This document shows positions 1 through 7,469 of a stretch of DNA of 44,431 bases, piece after piece. A program made the translations under genes and the position numbers. This DNA comes from a virus. Position 1 is the stretch's first letter. Each line of letters starts with the position of its first letter. The stretch spans positions 1-44,431 of IMG/VR virus record IMGVR_UViG_3300050821_008163; one strand, given 5' to 3'. The notes under the pieces were generated by a model. The model was not told the DNA's origin, did not search any database, and saw only the letters and a list, made by a program, of their open reading frames with translations.

Positions 1-143
1 TTCTCGGTGTAGACGTTGCCGACCGTAACGCCGTTCGGGTGCGATACCGGCGCAGCGTTGGCAGCGATTGCCGGAGCAGCCATGCTGATGACTGCAGCGG
101 CCCCTCCAATGGCAACGGCGCTGAAGAGCTTGCGTGTAAACAT
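1..143 (-). CDS. Exported small protein, C-terminus beyond window
   Basis: Starts at an ATG (141-143) behind a GAAAGGAA ribosome site and runs off the left edge after 47 codons. The visible part is a signal peptide: a short basic start (FTRK), a hydrophobic core rich in Ala, Val and Ile, and a probable signal peptidase site near AIAANAAP. The mature part begins VSHPNGVTVGN. Secretion through Sec is inferred from the signal alone. The family cannot be named from this fragment. Confidence 0.75.
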   Translation of the reverse strand, partial: MFTRKLFSAVAIGGAAAVISMAAPAIAANAAPVSHPNGVTVGNVYTE

Positions 144-254
144 TCTGTTCCTTTCAGAACGATTGCTTGTACGTGCTAGTGAAGTGCTAACGTCGTACCA
201 GGTCCTACTCAGTCGAGTAAGGCCTCACCCCCCTTCAGGGGCGGGGGAAGTTGT

Positions 255-1088
255 TTAGAACAGCGCCCCGGCTGGGGCATGACCGGGCGCTATCCAGAAG
301 TGAACGAACGTCCCGTACAGCGCTAGCAGCACGAGGATCGTTGCCAGTATCCAGGCCCCAGTGGTGAACAGACGACCGTGCTCGTCAGCAGGTCGCTTGC
401 CCTGTAGCATCCAGGAGAATCGTTCCCGGATGTTTGGCGGTGCAACTGGGTGCTGCACCCATAGTGGAAGCTTCCCAGTCCGCTCCGCCTTGGCGACAGA
501 GCTCTCCAGGAAGAACAGCTGGATCGTGTTACCTGCAGGTGCCCAGATTCGGTGACAGGCCTGAGCGGCGATGAAGCCGATCAGGTATGCCTGGTAGTTG
601 TGCACCGTAGTACCGATATGAACCTTCGTTTGGATGTCGACGATGTAGATTCCCAGCGTGATCACTAGGAACGAGACCACGACTAGTAGGACTACTCGTA
701 CGACGACCTGCAGGTCACTAACTTGCTCGGCCCAGTACTTTCGCTTCGTAATGACCGACTTGGCTAGCAAGGTTCCTAGTGCACCTTCGAAGCAGTTGCG
801 GTAGTCGTGCGCTGCATCAGGGTGCCACCAGGCTCGATTGATGAGGTGATCCCAGCCGTACTTGAGACTGAAGAGTGAATGACCTGGCCAGTAGTACCAG
901 TGCACCTCGATGACCAGGTAGTACAGCGCGGTGATGATGTAGGCGCCCAGTGACGCTGTGATCACGATCCAGGCTATCTGCTGGAGCAGGCGCAGGTGGA
1001 TATGGTGTCCGTCGACCTCAATGTGCTTGGGAGGTTTGACGTGCGCCATATGACCTGCAGTGTTCTGTCCCGGAACGGCGTAACTCAC
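255..1088 (-). CDS. Multi-pass membrane protein
   Basis: A protein of about 277 residues with at least four hydrophobic segments: a pair near the N-terminus (IAWIVITASLGAYIITALYYL), one in the middle (VVLLVVVSFLVITLGIYIV) and one at the C-terminus (WILATILVLLALYGTFV). It therefore sits in the host membrane. The start taken is a GTG whose last bases overlap the stop of the upstream lipoprotein gene (GTGA). An ATG 39 bases further on (1049) with a weak AGG upstream is the alternative. No family is recognised. Its coupling to a lipoprotein gene suggests an envelope role such as altering phage entry or exclusion, which is inference only. Confidence 0.75.
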   Translation of the reverse strand: MSYAVPGQNTAGHMAHVKPPKHIEVDGHHIHLRLLQQIAWIVITASLGAYIITALYYLVIEVHWYYWPGHSLFSLKYGWDHLINRAWWHPDAAHDYRNCFEGALGTLLAKSVITKRKYWAEQVSDLQVVVRVVLLVVVSFLVITLGIYIVDIQTKVHIGTTVHNYQAYLIGFIAAQACHRIWAPAGNTIQLFFLESSVAKAERTGKLPLWVQHPVAPPNIRERFSWMLQGKRPADEHGRLFTTGAWILATILVLLALYGTFVHFWIAPGHAPAGALF

Positions 1089-1429
1089 TTGGCACCGCAC
1101 TTGGTTACGAGCGCGCTGGCTAGCTTTTCGCGGTCGCTCTTGGTGGTGAACCCGAAGGCCTTGACCTCGTTGTTGAAGCAGACCTCGCCAGTCTTTCCAG
1201 GTCCGACCATACACACGCGAACAGCTTCAGCTGTCTTGCTCGGGTGTGCAATGTTCAGGCTCGTCTTGACGCAGGTCTGCAGGCGCGTCTCGACTAGCTT
1301 CTTGTCCTGCTGTACAACAGGGTTGCTGGCATCGGCCTTGAGCTTGTTATCGGCCTTCTTGGGGCCGCAAGCAGCTGTGCCTAGTACAAGTAGCACCCCT
1401 AGGGCTGCTACACTAGACTTGCACCTCAC
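1085..1429 (-). CDS. Small lipoprotein
   Basis: 114 residues. The start is a GTG with AAGGAG six bases upstream. A short basic N-terminus is followed by a hydrophobic stretch ending in the lipobox LGTAACG, so the mature protein should be lipid-anchored at its Cys on the outer face of the membrane. The mature domain holds further cysteines (TCVKT, VCMVG, VCFNN, KCGAK) that could form two disulfides. It overlaps the upstream gene by 17 bases and the downstream membrane protein by 4. Phage lipoproteins often act in superinfection exclusion or lysis control; neither role is shown here. Confidence 0.8.
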   Translation of the reverse strand: MRCKSSVAALGVLLVLGTAACGPKKADNKLKADASNPVVQQDKKLVETRLQTCVKTSLNIAHPSKTAEAVRVCMVGPGKTGEVCFNNEVKAFGFTTKSDREKLASALVTKCGAK

Positions 1430-1895
1430 GTGTTTCTCCTTGACTTGTCTGCGTTTCTTCCGGCGCCTGTGTAGGTGTTTGATCGTTTTCAGAAGTAGCC
1501 ATGTCGGGATCGACATTCTCCTCCTTGGGCTGCCAACTCTCTCGGAGTTCTGGCAGTAGATCGTTATGGCCGTTGAGCATGTTGGTAATGAAGTTCTTCA
1601 CGATATAGGACGTGGGACGTCTACACTTAGCGTGTACCCACCAGCCAAACTTGGCTGTCTTCGTGAAGCCTGCGCCCGTCTTTTTTCCCTGGTGCATGCC
1701 TGTACTGCTGCACTTGCAGGTCAGCGTTGGCCTGGCAACGAGCGCTTCGACCTTACCTGCTGAAGCTGTGATGACGCCTAGTTCGCCCATTAGGGATGAA
1801 CTAACCGGATCCAGGCTCTGGATTCGATCCATGTCCCTAATGAAGGCCTCAGCTGCGTCATTGTCCTTGAATCCCAGCAGGATTATCCTCGCCAC
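1413..1895 (-). CDS. Hypothetical protein, 160 aa
   Basis: GTG start behind GGGGAGG. The first 35 residues look like a small alpha/beta fold (ARIILLGFKDNDAAEAFIRDMDRIQ). A Cys pair (TCKCSS) follows, then a basic middle and an acidic Pro/Thr/Gln-rich tail with no predicted fold (TSENDQTPTQAPEETQTS). I do not recognise the family. It overlaps both neighbours and is part of the same message. Confidence 0.7.
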   Translation of the reverse strand: MARIILLGFKDNDAAEAFIRDMDRIQSLDPVSSSLMGELGVITASAGKVEALVARPTLTCKCSSTGMHQGKKTGAGFTKTAKFGWWVHAKCRRPTSYIVKNFITNMLNGHNDLLPELRESWQPKEENVDPDMATSENDQTPTQAPEETQTSQGETREVQV

Positions 1896-2052
1896 TATAC
1901 ACCTCCCCGTGCTGGTAGAGGACGTGCTTACCGCTACATGGGCTGTTTCTGGAGTGCCAATGGATCTGGACAGGCTCAGTCATTGACTCCTCCCTCGCAG
2001 AGTTACGAACCTTCTGCTCGTCAATGTTGTGAGTAACGTAGTACTCTCTCAC
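1858..2052 (-). CDS. Hypothetical small protein, 64 aa
   Basis: A GTG overlaps the upstream stop (GTGA) and has AGGAAGGG in front. A second in-frame start, ATG at 1983, has an equally strong GGGAGGAG, so a 41-residue form is possible and could be the main product. The sequence is polar (TEPVQIHWHSRN) with no known motif. It overlaps the next gene by 38 bases. Confidence 0.6.
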   Translation of the reverse strand: MREYYVTHNIDEQKVRNSAREESMTEPVQIHWHSRNSPCSGKHVLYQHGEVYSGEDNPAGIQGQ

Positions 2053-2378
2053 GTTTCCCTTCCTATTACCCAGTTCCAGACGCGTCGCCAGAATCCTGGC
2101 TTGACTTCTGGCTCCCACTCGTCGAAGAAGGCGTGCCTGGCCGGTAGTAGGCTGCGGTGCGTATCTGCGAAGGACGTAACTTCCTGGTCCGTAGGAGGAG
2201 TCCACGTCGAGTGAGGATGAAGCAGCTTCGTATCGATCTCCGTAGCCCAGCCGAGCTCGTCAAGGACGAAACTGGAGCTGTAGCGTCCGCCTCGCATAGC
2301 GGTCATGAAGAGTGGAGTCGTCTCGGTAGCCATCATTCTTGGCGGAAGTGCGTAGCAGGTGTTCAGTGGATCATGCAT
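2049..2378 (-). CDS. Hypothetical protein, 109 aa
   Basis: The ATG start overlaps the upstream stop by 8 bases. The product is soluble with an aromatic, basic C-terminus (GFWRRVWNWVIGRET). No known domain is seen. It is one of the run of coupled genes between 1.4 and 8.5 kb. Confidence 0.7.
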   Translation of the reverse strand: MHDPLNTCYALPPRMMATETTPLFMTAMRGGRYSSSFVLDELGWATEIDTKLLHPHSTWTPPTDQEVTSFADTHRSLLPARHAFFDEWEPEVKPGFWRRVWNWVIGRET

Positions 2379-2739
2379 TTGGGTTGGCTCCGTTCATCTG
2401 CGCTGACTTCTGTTCGCGCATGTTGCCTAGTGCCTGCTCTATACCCTTGGATAGAGTCGCTTCATCTGGGAAGGGAACCAGGCTTAGGAAGAACCAGACG
2501 TAGTTCTCCTTGCCTAGTAGGAAGCCTGGTGTACCGAGGATTATTCGGAGCGATGGTGCCGACATCTGAATTGGCGCGCCGTCAGGAGTCATTGCCATGA
2601 CCTTAAGCTCTATGAGAGCTGCGGTCCAGTAAATCTCTGCGCCCATGGCGTACTTTCGAATCGTGCGCTCGACAAGTTCATCATCGAACTCGTCCATGAT
2701 GCGGTGGCATCTTGCTCCGACTTCTGGCACCTCTGACAT
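2371..2739 (-). CDS. Hypothetical protein, 122 aa
   Basis: Starts at an ATG behind GGAGGAAGATCTG, overlapping the upstream stop (TGATG). It begins with an acidic helix (IMDEFDDELVERTIRKYAMG) and ends in a polar tail. The central part is mixed hydrophobic (IILGTPGFLLG, YVWFFLSLVPF) and may be beta-rich. No family is recognised. Confidence 0.75.
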   Translation of the reverse strand: MSEVPEVGARCHRIMDEFDDELVERTIRKYAMGAEIYWTAALIELKVMAMTPDGAPIQMSAPSLRIILGTPGFLLGKENYVWFFLSLVPFPDEATLSKGIEQALGNMREQKSAQMNGANPNA

Positions 2740-2909
2740 CAGATCTTCCTCCACTTGCGTCCGTCGTATTCGTACTCGTTACCTTCGTCGTCCTGAATGT
2801 AGAGGTTCGTCGAGGATGTATCTTCCTCGACAAACTTCTTGGCTACCTCCTCGGTCACGCCATCGAGTACGGGGCTGTAGTCGTCACTCCAGACTTGCCA
2901 GGTGGTCAT
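2739..2909 (-). CDS. Hypothetical small acidic protein, 56 aa
   Basis: Read directly from the sequence: it begins MTTWQVWSDDYSPV and ends EYDGRKWRKI. The ATG overlaps the upstream stop (ATGA) and the TGA overlaps the next start (TGATG). This perfect fit between two genes supports it being real. No known domain. Confidence 0.75.
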   Translation of the reverse strand: MTTWQVWSDDYSPVLDGVTEEVAKKFVEEDTSSTNLYIQDDEGNEYEYDGRKWRKI

Positions 2910-3112
2910 GTTTCGTCCTCATTGTCGAACAGGCTTGCAAACGCTGACAGCAATGCTCTTTCTTGCTGAATCTCCCAATCGGGAATAACTCGTGTAGTGA
3001 CAGCTGTCGCTGGCTTAACCTTTTCCATGTCGATATTGAAGGCCATCCAGCGTGCTAGATCGGCTGCCTGCTGGTCAGGCAGGCCATCTATCTCTAGCCG
3101 TACTGTTGCCAC
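2906..3112 (-). CDS. Hypothetical protein, 68 aa
   Basis: The GTG start overlaps the upstream TAG (TAGTG). A beta strand (ATVRLEIDGL) followed by helical segments gives a small alpha/beta look. It is translationally coupled on both sides. No family is recognised. Confidence 0.7.
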   Translation of the reverse strand: MATVRLEIDGLPDQQAADLARWMAFNIDMEKVKPATAVTTRVIPDWEIQQERALLSAFASLFDNEDET

Positions 3113-3288
3113 TAGTCCTCGCTGCGAATGAAGACGTTTCCAGTAACTGGGTCGACTTTGATCTTTTCGATATTCTTTAGGCGTCCGTCGACGCTGAGCT
3201 TGATCGAGCTCTCGGCGTAGGTCTCTCCATCTAGCTCGTTCAGTACTTCTACGAGGCTCTCGACAAGCTCGCCTATAGTCGCAATCAT
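3112..3288 (-). CDS. Hypothetical small protein, 58 aa
   Basis: Begins MIATIGELVESLVEVL and ends FIRSED. It starts in an ATGA overlap with the helicase stop and ends in a TAGTG overlap with the next gene. It carries an amphipathic helix at the start, then beta strands (SIKLSVDGRL). It lies directly after the SNF2 helicase gene, so it is probably co-produced with it. Function unknown. Confidence 0.75.
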   Translation of the reverse strand: MIATIGELVESLVEVLNELDGETYAESSIKLSVDGRLKNIEKIKVDPVTGNVFIRSED

Positions 3289-4838
3289 TCGATCACTATC
3301 CCTTCTTGGTCAACGGCGTCTCCTAGTAGAAGTTTCAGACTGCTCCACTTGGAAGCGATACGGGTTCTGCGTCCGAGATCGACTGTGTTCCTAGCCATGA
3401 AGTCTAGAACTTGAACCGCATTCTTTTGTCCGTTACGCCAAAGGCGGTCTTCAGCTTGAACGTTCTTCGACGGGTTCCAATCGCGATCGAGGAACGCCAC
3501 TGTCGAGCAGGGAGTGAGTTCGATCGATTCGCCACCAGTGCGAATAGTGGCAGCGAAAACACGTAGGTCACCCCTTCGGAATGCTTCGACCGTAGCATCA
3601 CGAGTCGGTTGGTCCGTGACCGAACCTGTATAGACTCCTGTAGGGATCCCTTTAGCTTGTAGCCGCCTAACAGTGAGATCGACCATTCGGCTGAACTGAC
3701 TGAAGACGACGAACTGCTTGTCGGGGTTGTCATCGAGCTTTTCTTCCAATCTGTCGAGTTTGGCTGACGGGTCTTCTAGAAGGATTACCCTTCTGGTTTC
3801 TGACTTGGGCGGTCTTCCTTCTAGTTTTGCTCTCTCACGTTCTGCCTTGGTTACTACTTCTTTGTAGTCGATAGATGCAGAAGCCAAAGCAAATTGCTGT
3901 AGGCGGGTCAGCTGAGCAATCACTACAGGTGCTGAGAGAACTTGGTCTTCGTGCTCTCCAATCCAGGCGAGCATTTCCTTCTTCATCTGGTTGTACGCTC
4001 GACGCTGTGTCGGCGTTAGATCTACGAAAACATCTTCGTAGTACTTGTCTGGCAAGTCTGGCAGGACTGCTGTCTTGAGCCTGCGTACGTAGAATGGCTC
4101 AATCTCCCTAAGCAGAACTGGTACCATTTCCTTCTTGACACCGACGATCTTCTTGAACGTTGTTCCAGATCTGCTACAGCCTTCGGTATGCATTGGCGGA
4201 CCATCTGGTATGATGGACTTACCTCCGCACTCCTGGCACATTGTCTCCTGTTCGCAATAGGTGTTAACGTGTCTCCAATAGGAACTATACTTCTTGGGGT
4301 ACAACCAGTTCAGAATTGACCAGAAGTCTTCTGGCTTGTTGTCAGCAGGCGTTCCCGATAGGCCAAACTTGTAAGTAGTCTTGAGTTCCTTGACTGCTCG
4401 TGTCTGCTGTGCTTTCCTTGACTTGATTCTATGAACCTCGTCAGCAACAATGTGGAACCAATAAACCTTGCGAAGCGCTGGCAGCATGTCCTTTAGGCGC
4501 ACAGCTTCGTAATGCAAAATGTAGTAGTTGTACGGTTGGTTCAATGCCTTGATGAAGGCAGGTCTATTCTTCTTGTCAATAACGAAAATCTTGGCCCCAG
4601 GCCAAATCATGCGAATGTGCTTTGCCCAGTGTTCATGTACGCCAAGTGGGGCGATGATCAGAGTCTTACGCTTTGGTCCTCCTTTTCGGAAAGTGGCTAC
4701 GCGCAAGTCGTAGTCAATCTGTGCTGCCTCTAGCGTCTTGCCAAGTCCCATGTCATCAGCGCAGATGCGTGAGGCTAGTGTAGGAGGTGCCAACTTTTTG
4801 CGGCACTTCTCCTGGAAGTCGTAAAGCTCAATCGCCAT
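3285..4838 (-). CDS. SNF2-family DEAD/DEAH-like helicase (ATPase)
   Basis: 517 residues with a full set of SNF2/superfamily 2 motifs: motif I DDMGLGKT (about 28-35), motif II DEVH (about 133-136, where most relatives have DEAH), motif III GLSGTP (about 159-164), and motif VI QAEDRLWRNGQ (about 461-471). Between the two RecA lobes is a Cys set (C195, C201, C204, C221) that probably binds zinc. Such enzymes use ATP to move on double-stranded DNA. In actinophages they are placed with replication or recombination genes. The start is an ATG behind TAGGA. The phage role (replication, strand annealing or DNA packaging help) is not set by the sequence. Confidence 0.93.
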   Translation of the reverse strand: MAIELYDFQEKCRKKLAPPTLASRICADDMGLGKTLEAAQIDYDLRVATFRKGGPKRKTLIIAPLGVHEHWAKHIRMIWPGAKIFVIDKKNRPAFIKALNQPYNYYILHYEAVRLKDMLPALRKVYWFHIVADEVHRIKSRKAQQTRAVKELKTTYKFGLSGTPADNKPEDFWSILNWLYPKKYSSYWRHVNTYCEQETMCQECGGKSIIPDGPPMHTEGCSRSGTTFKKIVGVKKEMVPVLLREIEPFYVRRLKTAVLPDLPDKYYEDVFVDLTPTQRRAYNQMKKEMLAWIGEHEDQVLSAPVVIAQLTRLQQFALASASIDYKEVVTKAERERAKLEGRPPKSETRRVILLEDPSAKLDRLEEKLDDNPDKQFVVFSQFSRMVDLTVRRLQAKGIPTGVYTGSVTDQPTRDATVEAFRRGDLRVFAATIRTGGESIELTPCSTVAFLDRDWNPSKNVQAEDRLWRNGQKNAVQVLDFMARNTVDLGRRTRIASKWSSLKLLLGDAVDQEGIVIE

Positions 4839-4845
4839 TTAGTTC

Positions 4846-5082
4846 CTAAGGGTGTCTGACCCAAGTGTTCCGACCCACACACTTCTGAAGACCAGATGTC
4901 ACGTGTTCCCACTGCGAAGGGATGCCATGCTGACATGGCCGAATTGCTCTGTTACATTCTGGACACTTCAGGTACACAATGGGAATAAGGTCGTAGAGGC
5001 AGTGCCTCCAGAGTTGCCAGAACAGGAGAACAGCTAGCGTTGGCACTCCAAGAAGAATTAGTACAAGGTAGAACTTGATCAC
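4846..5082 (-). CDS. Small membrane protein with zinc-ribbon motif
   Basis: 78 residues from a GTG behind GGAGGTGAGTC. One transmembrane helix at residues 3-23 (KFYLVLILLGVPTLAVLLFW) is followed by a cytoplasmic or exterior domain holding CPECNRAIRPC (CxxC and a further Cys and His). The upstream gene also has a CxxC finger, so the pair may work together. Function unknown. Confidence 0.78.
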   Translation of the reverse strand: MIKFYLVLILLGVPTLAVLLFWQLWRHCLYDLIPIVYLKCPECNRAIRPCQHGIPSQWEHVTSGLQKCVGRNTWVRHP

Positions 5083-5363
5083 GACTCACCTCCAAAGTTC
5101 TTGTCGCCCGTGTACAGTTCCCCTACTACGTCACCGCTTACGGGGCAGACCCAGAGTAGAACCCAGGCCTCGCCACGCTTTTCGTACTCTGTCTTGAGCC
5201 GTCCGTGGCCGTTGTAGGGGTGCCTCTTGTGACACCTCCGGCACCAGACTCCCCTGTGAACGTCCTGAAGTGTAGGCGGATCCCCCTGAGCCCAATCCAC
5301 TCCACGGTGCTTCCGCTTCCGTCTGAACTTTTTCTGGTAGTTCCCGATCGGCTGGTCCTGCAT
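5079..5363 (-). CDS. Basic zinc-finger-like protein, 94 aa
   Basis: ATG start behind AAGGAG. The N-terminus is strongly basic (QKKFRRKRKHRG), followed by VWCRRCHKRHPY, a CxxCxxxH knuckle, and a later VCPVSGD. It could bind nucleic acid. It lies almost wholly inside the frame of another open gene (5131-5526) read one base off, an unusual overlap of 233 bases. It ends in a GTGA overlap with the membrane protein gene downstream. Confidence 0.7.
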   Translation of the reverse strand: MQDQPIGNYQKKFRRKRKHRGVDWAQGDPPTLQDVHRGVWCRRCHKRHPYNGHGRLKTEYEKRGEAWVLLWVCPVSGDVVGELYTGDKNFGGES

Positions 5364-5526
5364 CGGCAGACTCCTTGAAGAGGGAGTGACAGTGCCAGGT
5401 CTGCCCATGTTTCTTTACTCTACGGCAAGAGTTGCATAGCAAGTCTTCCTGCGTCATGTCGTTAGGACATGGACGACAAGTACATATTGTCTCTGTGCAC
5501 TGGCATCTACGGGTTGGCGTGTTCAT
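5131..5526 (-). CDS. Cys-rich protein overlapping the next gene
   Basis: Begins at an ATG that overlaps the MerR-like gene stop (ATGA). The first 50 residues are full of cysteines (RRCQCTETICTCRPC, LLCNSCRRVKKHGQTWHC) and look like one or two zinc knuckles. After about residue 55 the same bases are also used by the 5079-5363 gene in another frame. Either the two genes truly overlap, or this frame ends early by a +1 shift and the two make one longer zinc protein. The C-terminal 75 residues are of low predictability, so only the first half is secure. Confidence 0.5.
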   Translation of the reverse strand: MNTPTRRCQCTETICTCRPCPNDMTQEDLLCNSCRRVKKHGQTWHCHSLFKESADAGPADRELPEKVQTEAEAPWSGLGSGGSAYTSGRSQGSLVPEVSQEAPLQRPRTAQDRVRKAWRGLGSTLGLPRKR

Positions 5527-5987
5527 GGCTGGATCCACTCCAGTCTACCGTCCCACTCTTCCTGAATGTCCATTCTTATCTGGAAGTGTCCTCGCAGAGG
5601 TCCGAGCTGGACCCACTTCTGCTCTGGATACTCTCGCATGTCGGCTAGAACGAGCTGTGCTAGTTCATGTGCCTTCTCGGCCATGAAGCCGAAGTTCACA
5701 AGACGCTTCATGAGAATGGCTGTCTTCATTGCGTCTTCGGTCCAATGACGTGGGAAGCCGCTGCCCATCCAGTCCTTGCGCTCACTCAGTTCTAGCCAGC
5801 CATTACGGGTCCAGTGATCAACCTGCTTGATGCTGAGCACCTTGCGCATGTTGTGGTAGCCGTAGAGAACTGGAGTGTTGTCGAACTCCTCAGGACTATC
5901 CAGGTCCTTGTCGTACTCACGTTGCATCTGCGCGTGGAATCCTACGGGGTCCTCTTCAAAGATGCTGTCTTCGAGGTTACTGCTCAA
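5523..5987 (-). CDS. MerR-like helix-turn-helix protein
   Basis: 154 residues. Residues 48-110 read like a MerR-type winged helix: RKVLSIKQVDHWTRNGWLEL (recognition region), a wing at GSGFPRHWTEDAM, then the second helix pair LMKRLVNFGFMAEKAHELAQLV. It probably binds DNA as a phage regulator. The best start is a TTG overlapping the upstream stop; an internal ATG (MQREYDKD) is possible. The downstream genes are coupled to it. Confidence 0.75.
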   Translation of the reverse strand: MSSNLEDSIFEEDPVGFHAQMQREYDKDLDSPEEFDNTPVLYGYHNMRKVLSIKQVDHWTRNGWLELSERKDWMGSGFPRHWTEDAMKTAILMKRLVNFGFMAEKAHELAQLVLADMREYPEQKWVQLGPLRGHFQIRMDIQEEWDGRLEWIQP

Positions 5988-6342
5988 GTGGCATCGACCC
6001 CTCTAGCATTCGCCGCTCCCAGCACGGAAAGGTGAAACCATCGAACTTGCAGTAGATACCATCGGGCTGGTGAAGATTCCAGAGTGCCTTGAGTATCTCG
6101 TGGTCTGCCTGAATGTGCTCCTGTAGCCACTCTGTCTCGTCCCACTTGCTCGCTAGTTCAACCATCTTTCGCATCGCAAGTATTGCGCTCTTTGCCCCCT
6201 CTGTCGGCATCCCACTAATTGCTCGTTCATACTCTATTGTCGGCCCCAAGTTCTGTAGGGGTGGCTGACTCGGCGTTCTGCCCGTCGCGCTCCTTGCCCC
6301 AAGGCCAGGCGACTGAGCCTCGCTTCGCTCTGAAGTAGTCAT
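5977..6342 (-). CDS. Hypothetical protein, 121 aa
   Basis: The ATG has GGAGG six bases upstream, but this lies within the previous gene, giving a 116-base overlap. The first 40 residues are low complexity (Ser, Pro, Gly), and the folded part begins near TIEYERAISGMP. It may therefore start later, although no better ribosome site was seen. The second half is helical (KMVELASKWDETEWLQEHI). No family is recognised. Confidence 0.6.
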   Translation of the reverse strand: MTTSERSEAQSPGLGARSATGRTPSQPPLQNLGPTIEYERAISGMPTEGAKSAILAMRKMVELASKWDETEWLQEHIQADHEILKALWNLHQPDGIYCKFDGFTFPCWERRMLEGSMPLEQ

Positions 6343-6541
6343 CTGCTTCCTCCATGGAGATTCGTCTACCTCCGCAATTGCAAATGTAGACGTTGAGTTT
6401 TTTCGTTCGAATTGCGTAGTAGACTAGTTGTGGCGTTATCGGTCTGACTTTGGCGTAGTTGACTGGACTTATGAGTGGTGCATCCGCTGTCTCGTCAGCT
6501 TCCATTTGAGCCAGAAGCTCGTCCATGTTTTCGAATGCCAT
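6227..6541 (-). CDS. Excisionase/MerR-type small HTH protein candidate
   Basis: 104 residues, ATG behind AAAGG. The segment ITPQLVYYAIRTKKLNVYICNCGGRRISMEEADDYFRAKRG has the look of an excisionase-type winged helix (helix, turn, recognition helix, wing, then MEEADDYF helix). CNCGG could place a metal or simply be part of the wing. The C-terminal 25 residues are shared with the next gene in another frame. No integrase is seen in this window, so a regulatory role is as likely as excision. Confidence 0.65.
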   Translation of the reverse strand: MAFENMDELLAQMEADETADAPLISPVNYAKVRPITPQLVYYAIRTKKLNVYICNCGGRRISMEEADDYFRAKRGSVAWPWGKERDGQNAESATPTELGADNRV

Positions 6542-6614
6542 GAGAGGCCTTTAACTTCGATGAGGTTGTAAGATGCTGGCGTAAACTCCCAGCTTCCCTT
6601 GCGGTAATGGCGTG

Positions 6615-6893
6615 TCATGTATTTTCACTTTTTCTGGTTGGGCAGGATGTCTTTGGAGCCGTCGCTGCTTCTTCGGGCCAGACTTCGATGCATCCTTCGT
6701 TATTGCACTTGCAAGAAAAGTCGATGCTTGATGGCACCCAAATGTGCCTGGAGGTAGGAGTCTTGGTTTCGACTTTCATCTTCTCTGCCCTCTTTCTGTC
6801 CTCTGCTTCCTTGCGCTTCTGGGCGCGATAGTTCCTCATTACTTGTCCGCGTTCATGAGCTGGCTGCGGTCCAGAGAACCTACTCGTCCTCAT
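6615..6893 (-). CDS. Basic coiled protein with Cys cluster, 92 aa
   Basis: The start chosen is the ATG that overlaps the upstream gene by 14 bases; a second ATG 57 bases later (MRNYRAQKRKEAED) is possible. It contains a long charged helix (RNYRAQKRKEAEDRKRAEKM) and then SCKCNNEGC, which could bind zinc. No known family. A gap of about 70 bases without a clear signal follows. Confidence 0.62.
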   Translation of the reverse strand: MRTSRFSGPQPAHERGQVMRNYRAQKRKEAEDRKRAEKMKVETKTPTSRHIWVPSSIDFSCKCNNEGCIEVWPEEAATAPKTSCPTRKSENT

Positions 6894-7095
6894 CACCTGC
6901 TTCACGGACGGTCCACTTGACATCAAGCTCGTTCTGAACGAGCTCCTGCACTTCGTCCTGGACGATATCTCGTTGACCGTCTTCGTCCTGAGGCCAGTCG
7001 TCGATAGGCCAGCCCAGAGTACTGCTGAAGGTAGCACTTCCGATTGTGTACTCAATGTCGATAGTGACGTTACCGTACTCATCGATCTTTGGCAT
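6880..7095 (-). CDS. Acidic hypothetical protein, 71 aa
   Basis: ATG behind GGGAG, overlapping the upstream gene by 17 bases. The N-terminal half is beta-rich (GNVTIDIEYTIGSATF) and the C-terminal half acidic and helical (DIVQDEVQELVQNELDVKW). No family is recognised. Confidence 0.7.
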   Translation of the reverse strand: MPKIDEYGNVTIDIEYTIGSATFSSTLGWPIDDWPQDEDGQRDIVQDEVQELVQNELDVKWTVREAGDEDE

Positions 7096-7375
7096 GACGC
7101 TCCCTACCTGCTGCCTGGTTGGCCTTCTTCAGCCAACGTCTACGCTGTGCTGGTGTGAGATGCATGAGCTGAACTGTTGTGCTACTGGTGTACTGTCCTT
7201 CTGACGAACCAGACTGGTCGAGGTAGTGTCCCATGCGAGCAGTTGCTTGCATTGGCCTGACAGGGCGCGGCTCCCTTTTGACAGGAGATTCCACAGGGGC
7301 TGGGCTGTCAGGCATCGAGTACCCAAACCGCTGGTGCCAGAGGAAGCTCTTCCAGCTGGAGAGTCGCTTGCTCAC
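7079..7375 (-). CDS. Hypothetical basic protein, 98 aa
   Basis: GTG start in a GTGA overlap with the 28-residue membrane protein gene. It is rich in Arg, Pro and Ser, and ends in a basic helix (TPAQRRRWLKKANQAAGRERHAKDR), which would suit nucleic acid binding. No known domain. Confidence 0.65.
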   Translation of the reverse strand: MSKRLSSWKSFLWHQRFGYSMPDSPAPVESPVKREPRPVRPMQATARMGHYLDQSGSSEGQYTSSTTVQLMHLTPAQRRRWLKKANQAAGRERHAKDR

Positions 7376-7458
7376 CTACTCTTGCCGCCCTTCCAAGCCT
7401 TTCTAACAAGGAGGAGATAAACCGCTACGAGAATTACGAACGTGACTGTTACTGCCAT
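7372..7458 (-). CDS. Tiny single-pass membrane protein, 28 aa
   Basis: Sequence MAVTVTFVILVAVYLLLVRK followed by AWKGGKSR: one membrane helix and a basic cytoplasmic tail. ATG behind GAGGAAGG with good spacing. The stop overlaps the next start (GTGA). Function unknown; the size suits a small regulator of a membrane complex. Confidence 0.7.
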   Translation of the reverse strand: MAVTVTFVILVAVYLLLVRKAWKGGKSR

Positions 7459-7469
7459 GGACGCCTTCC

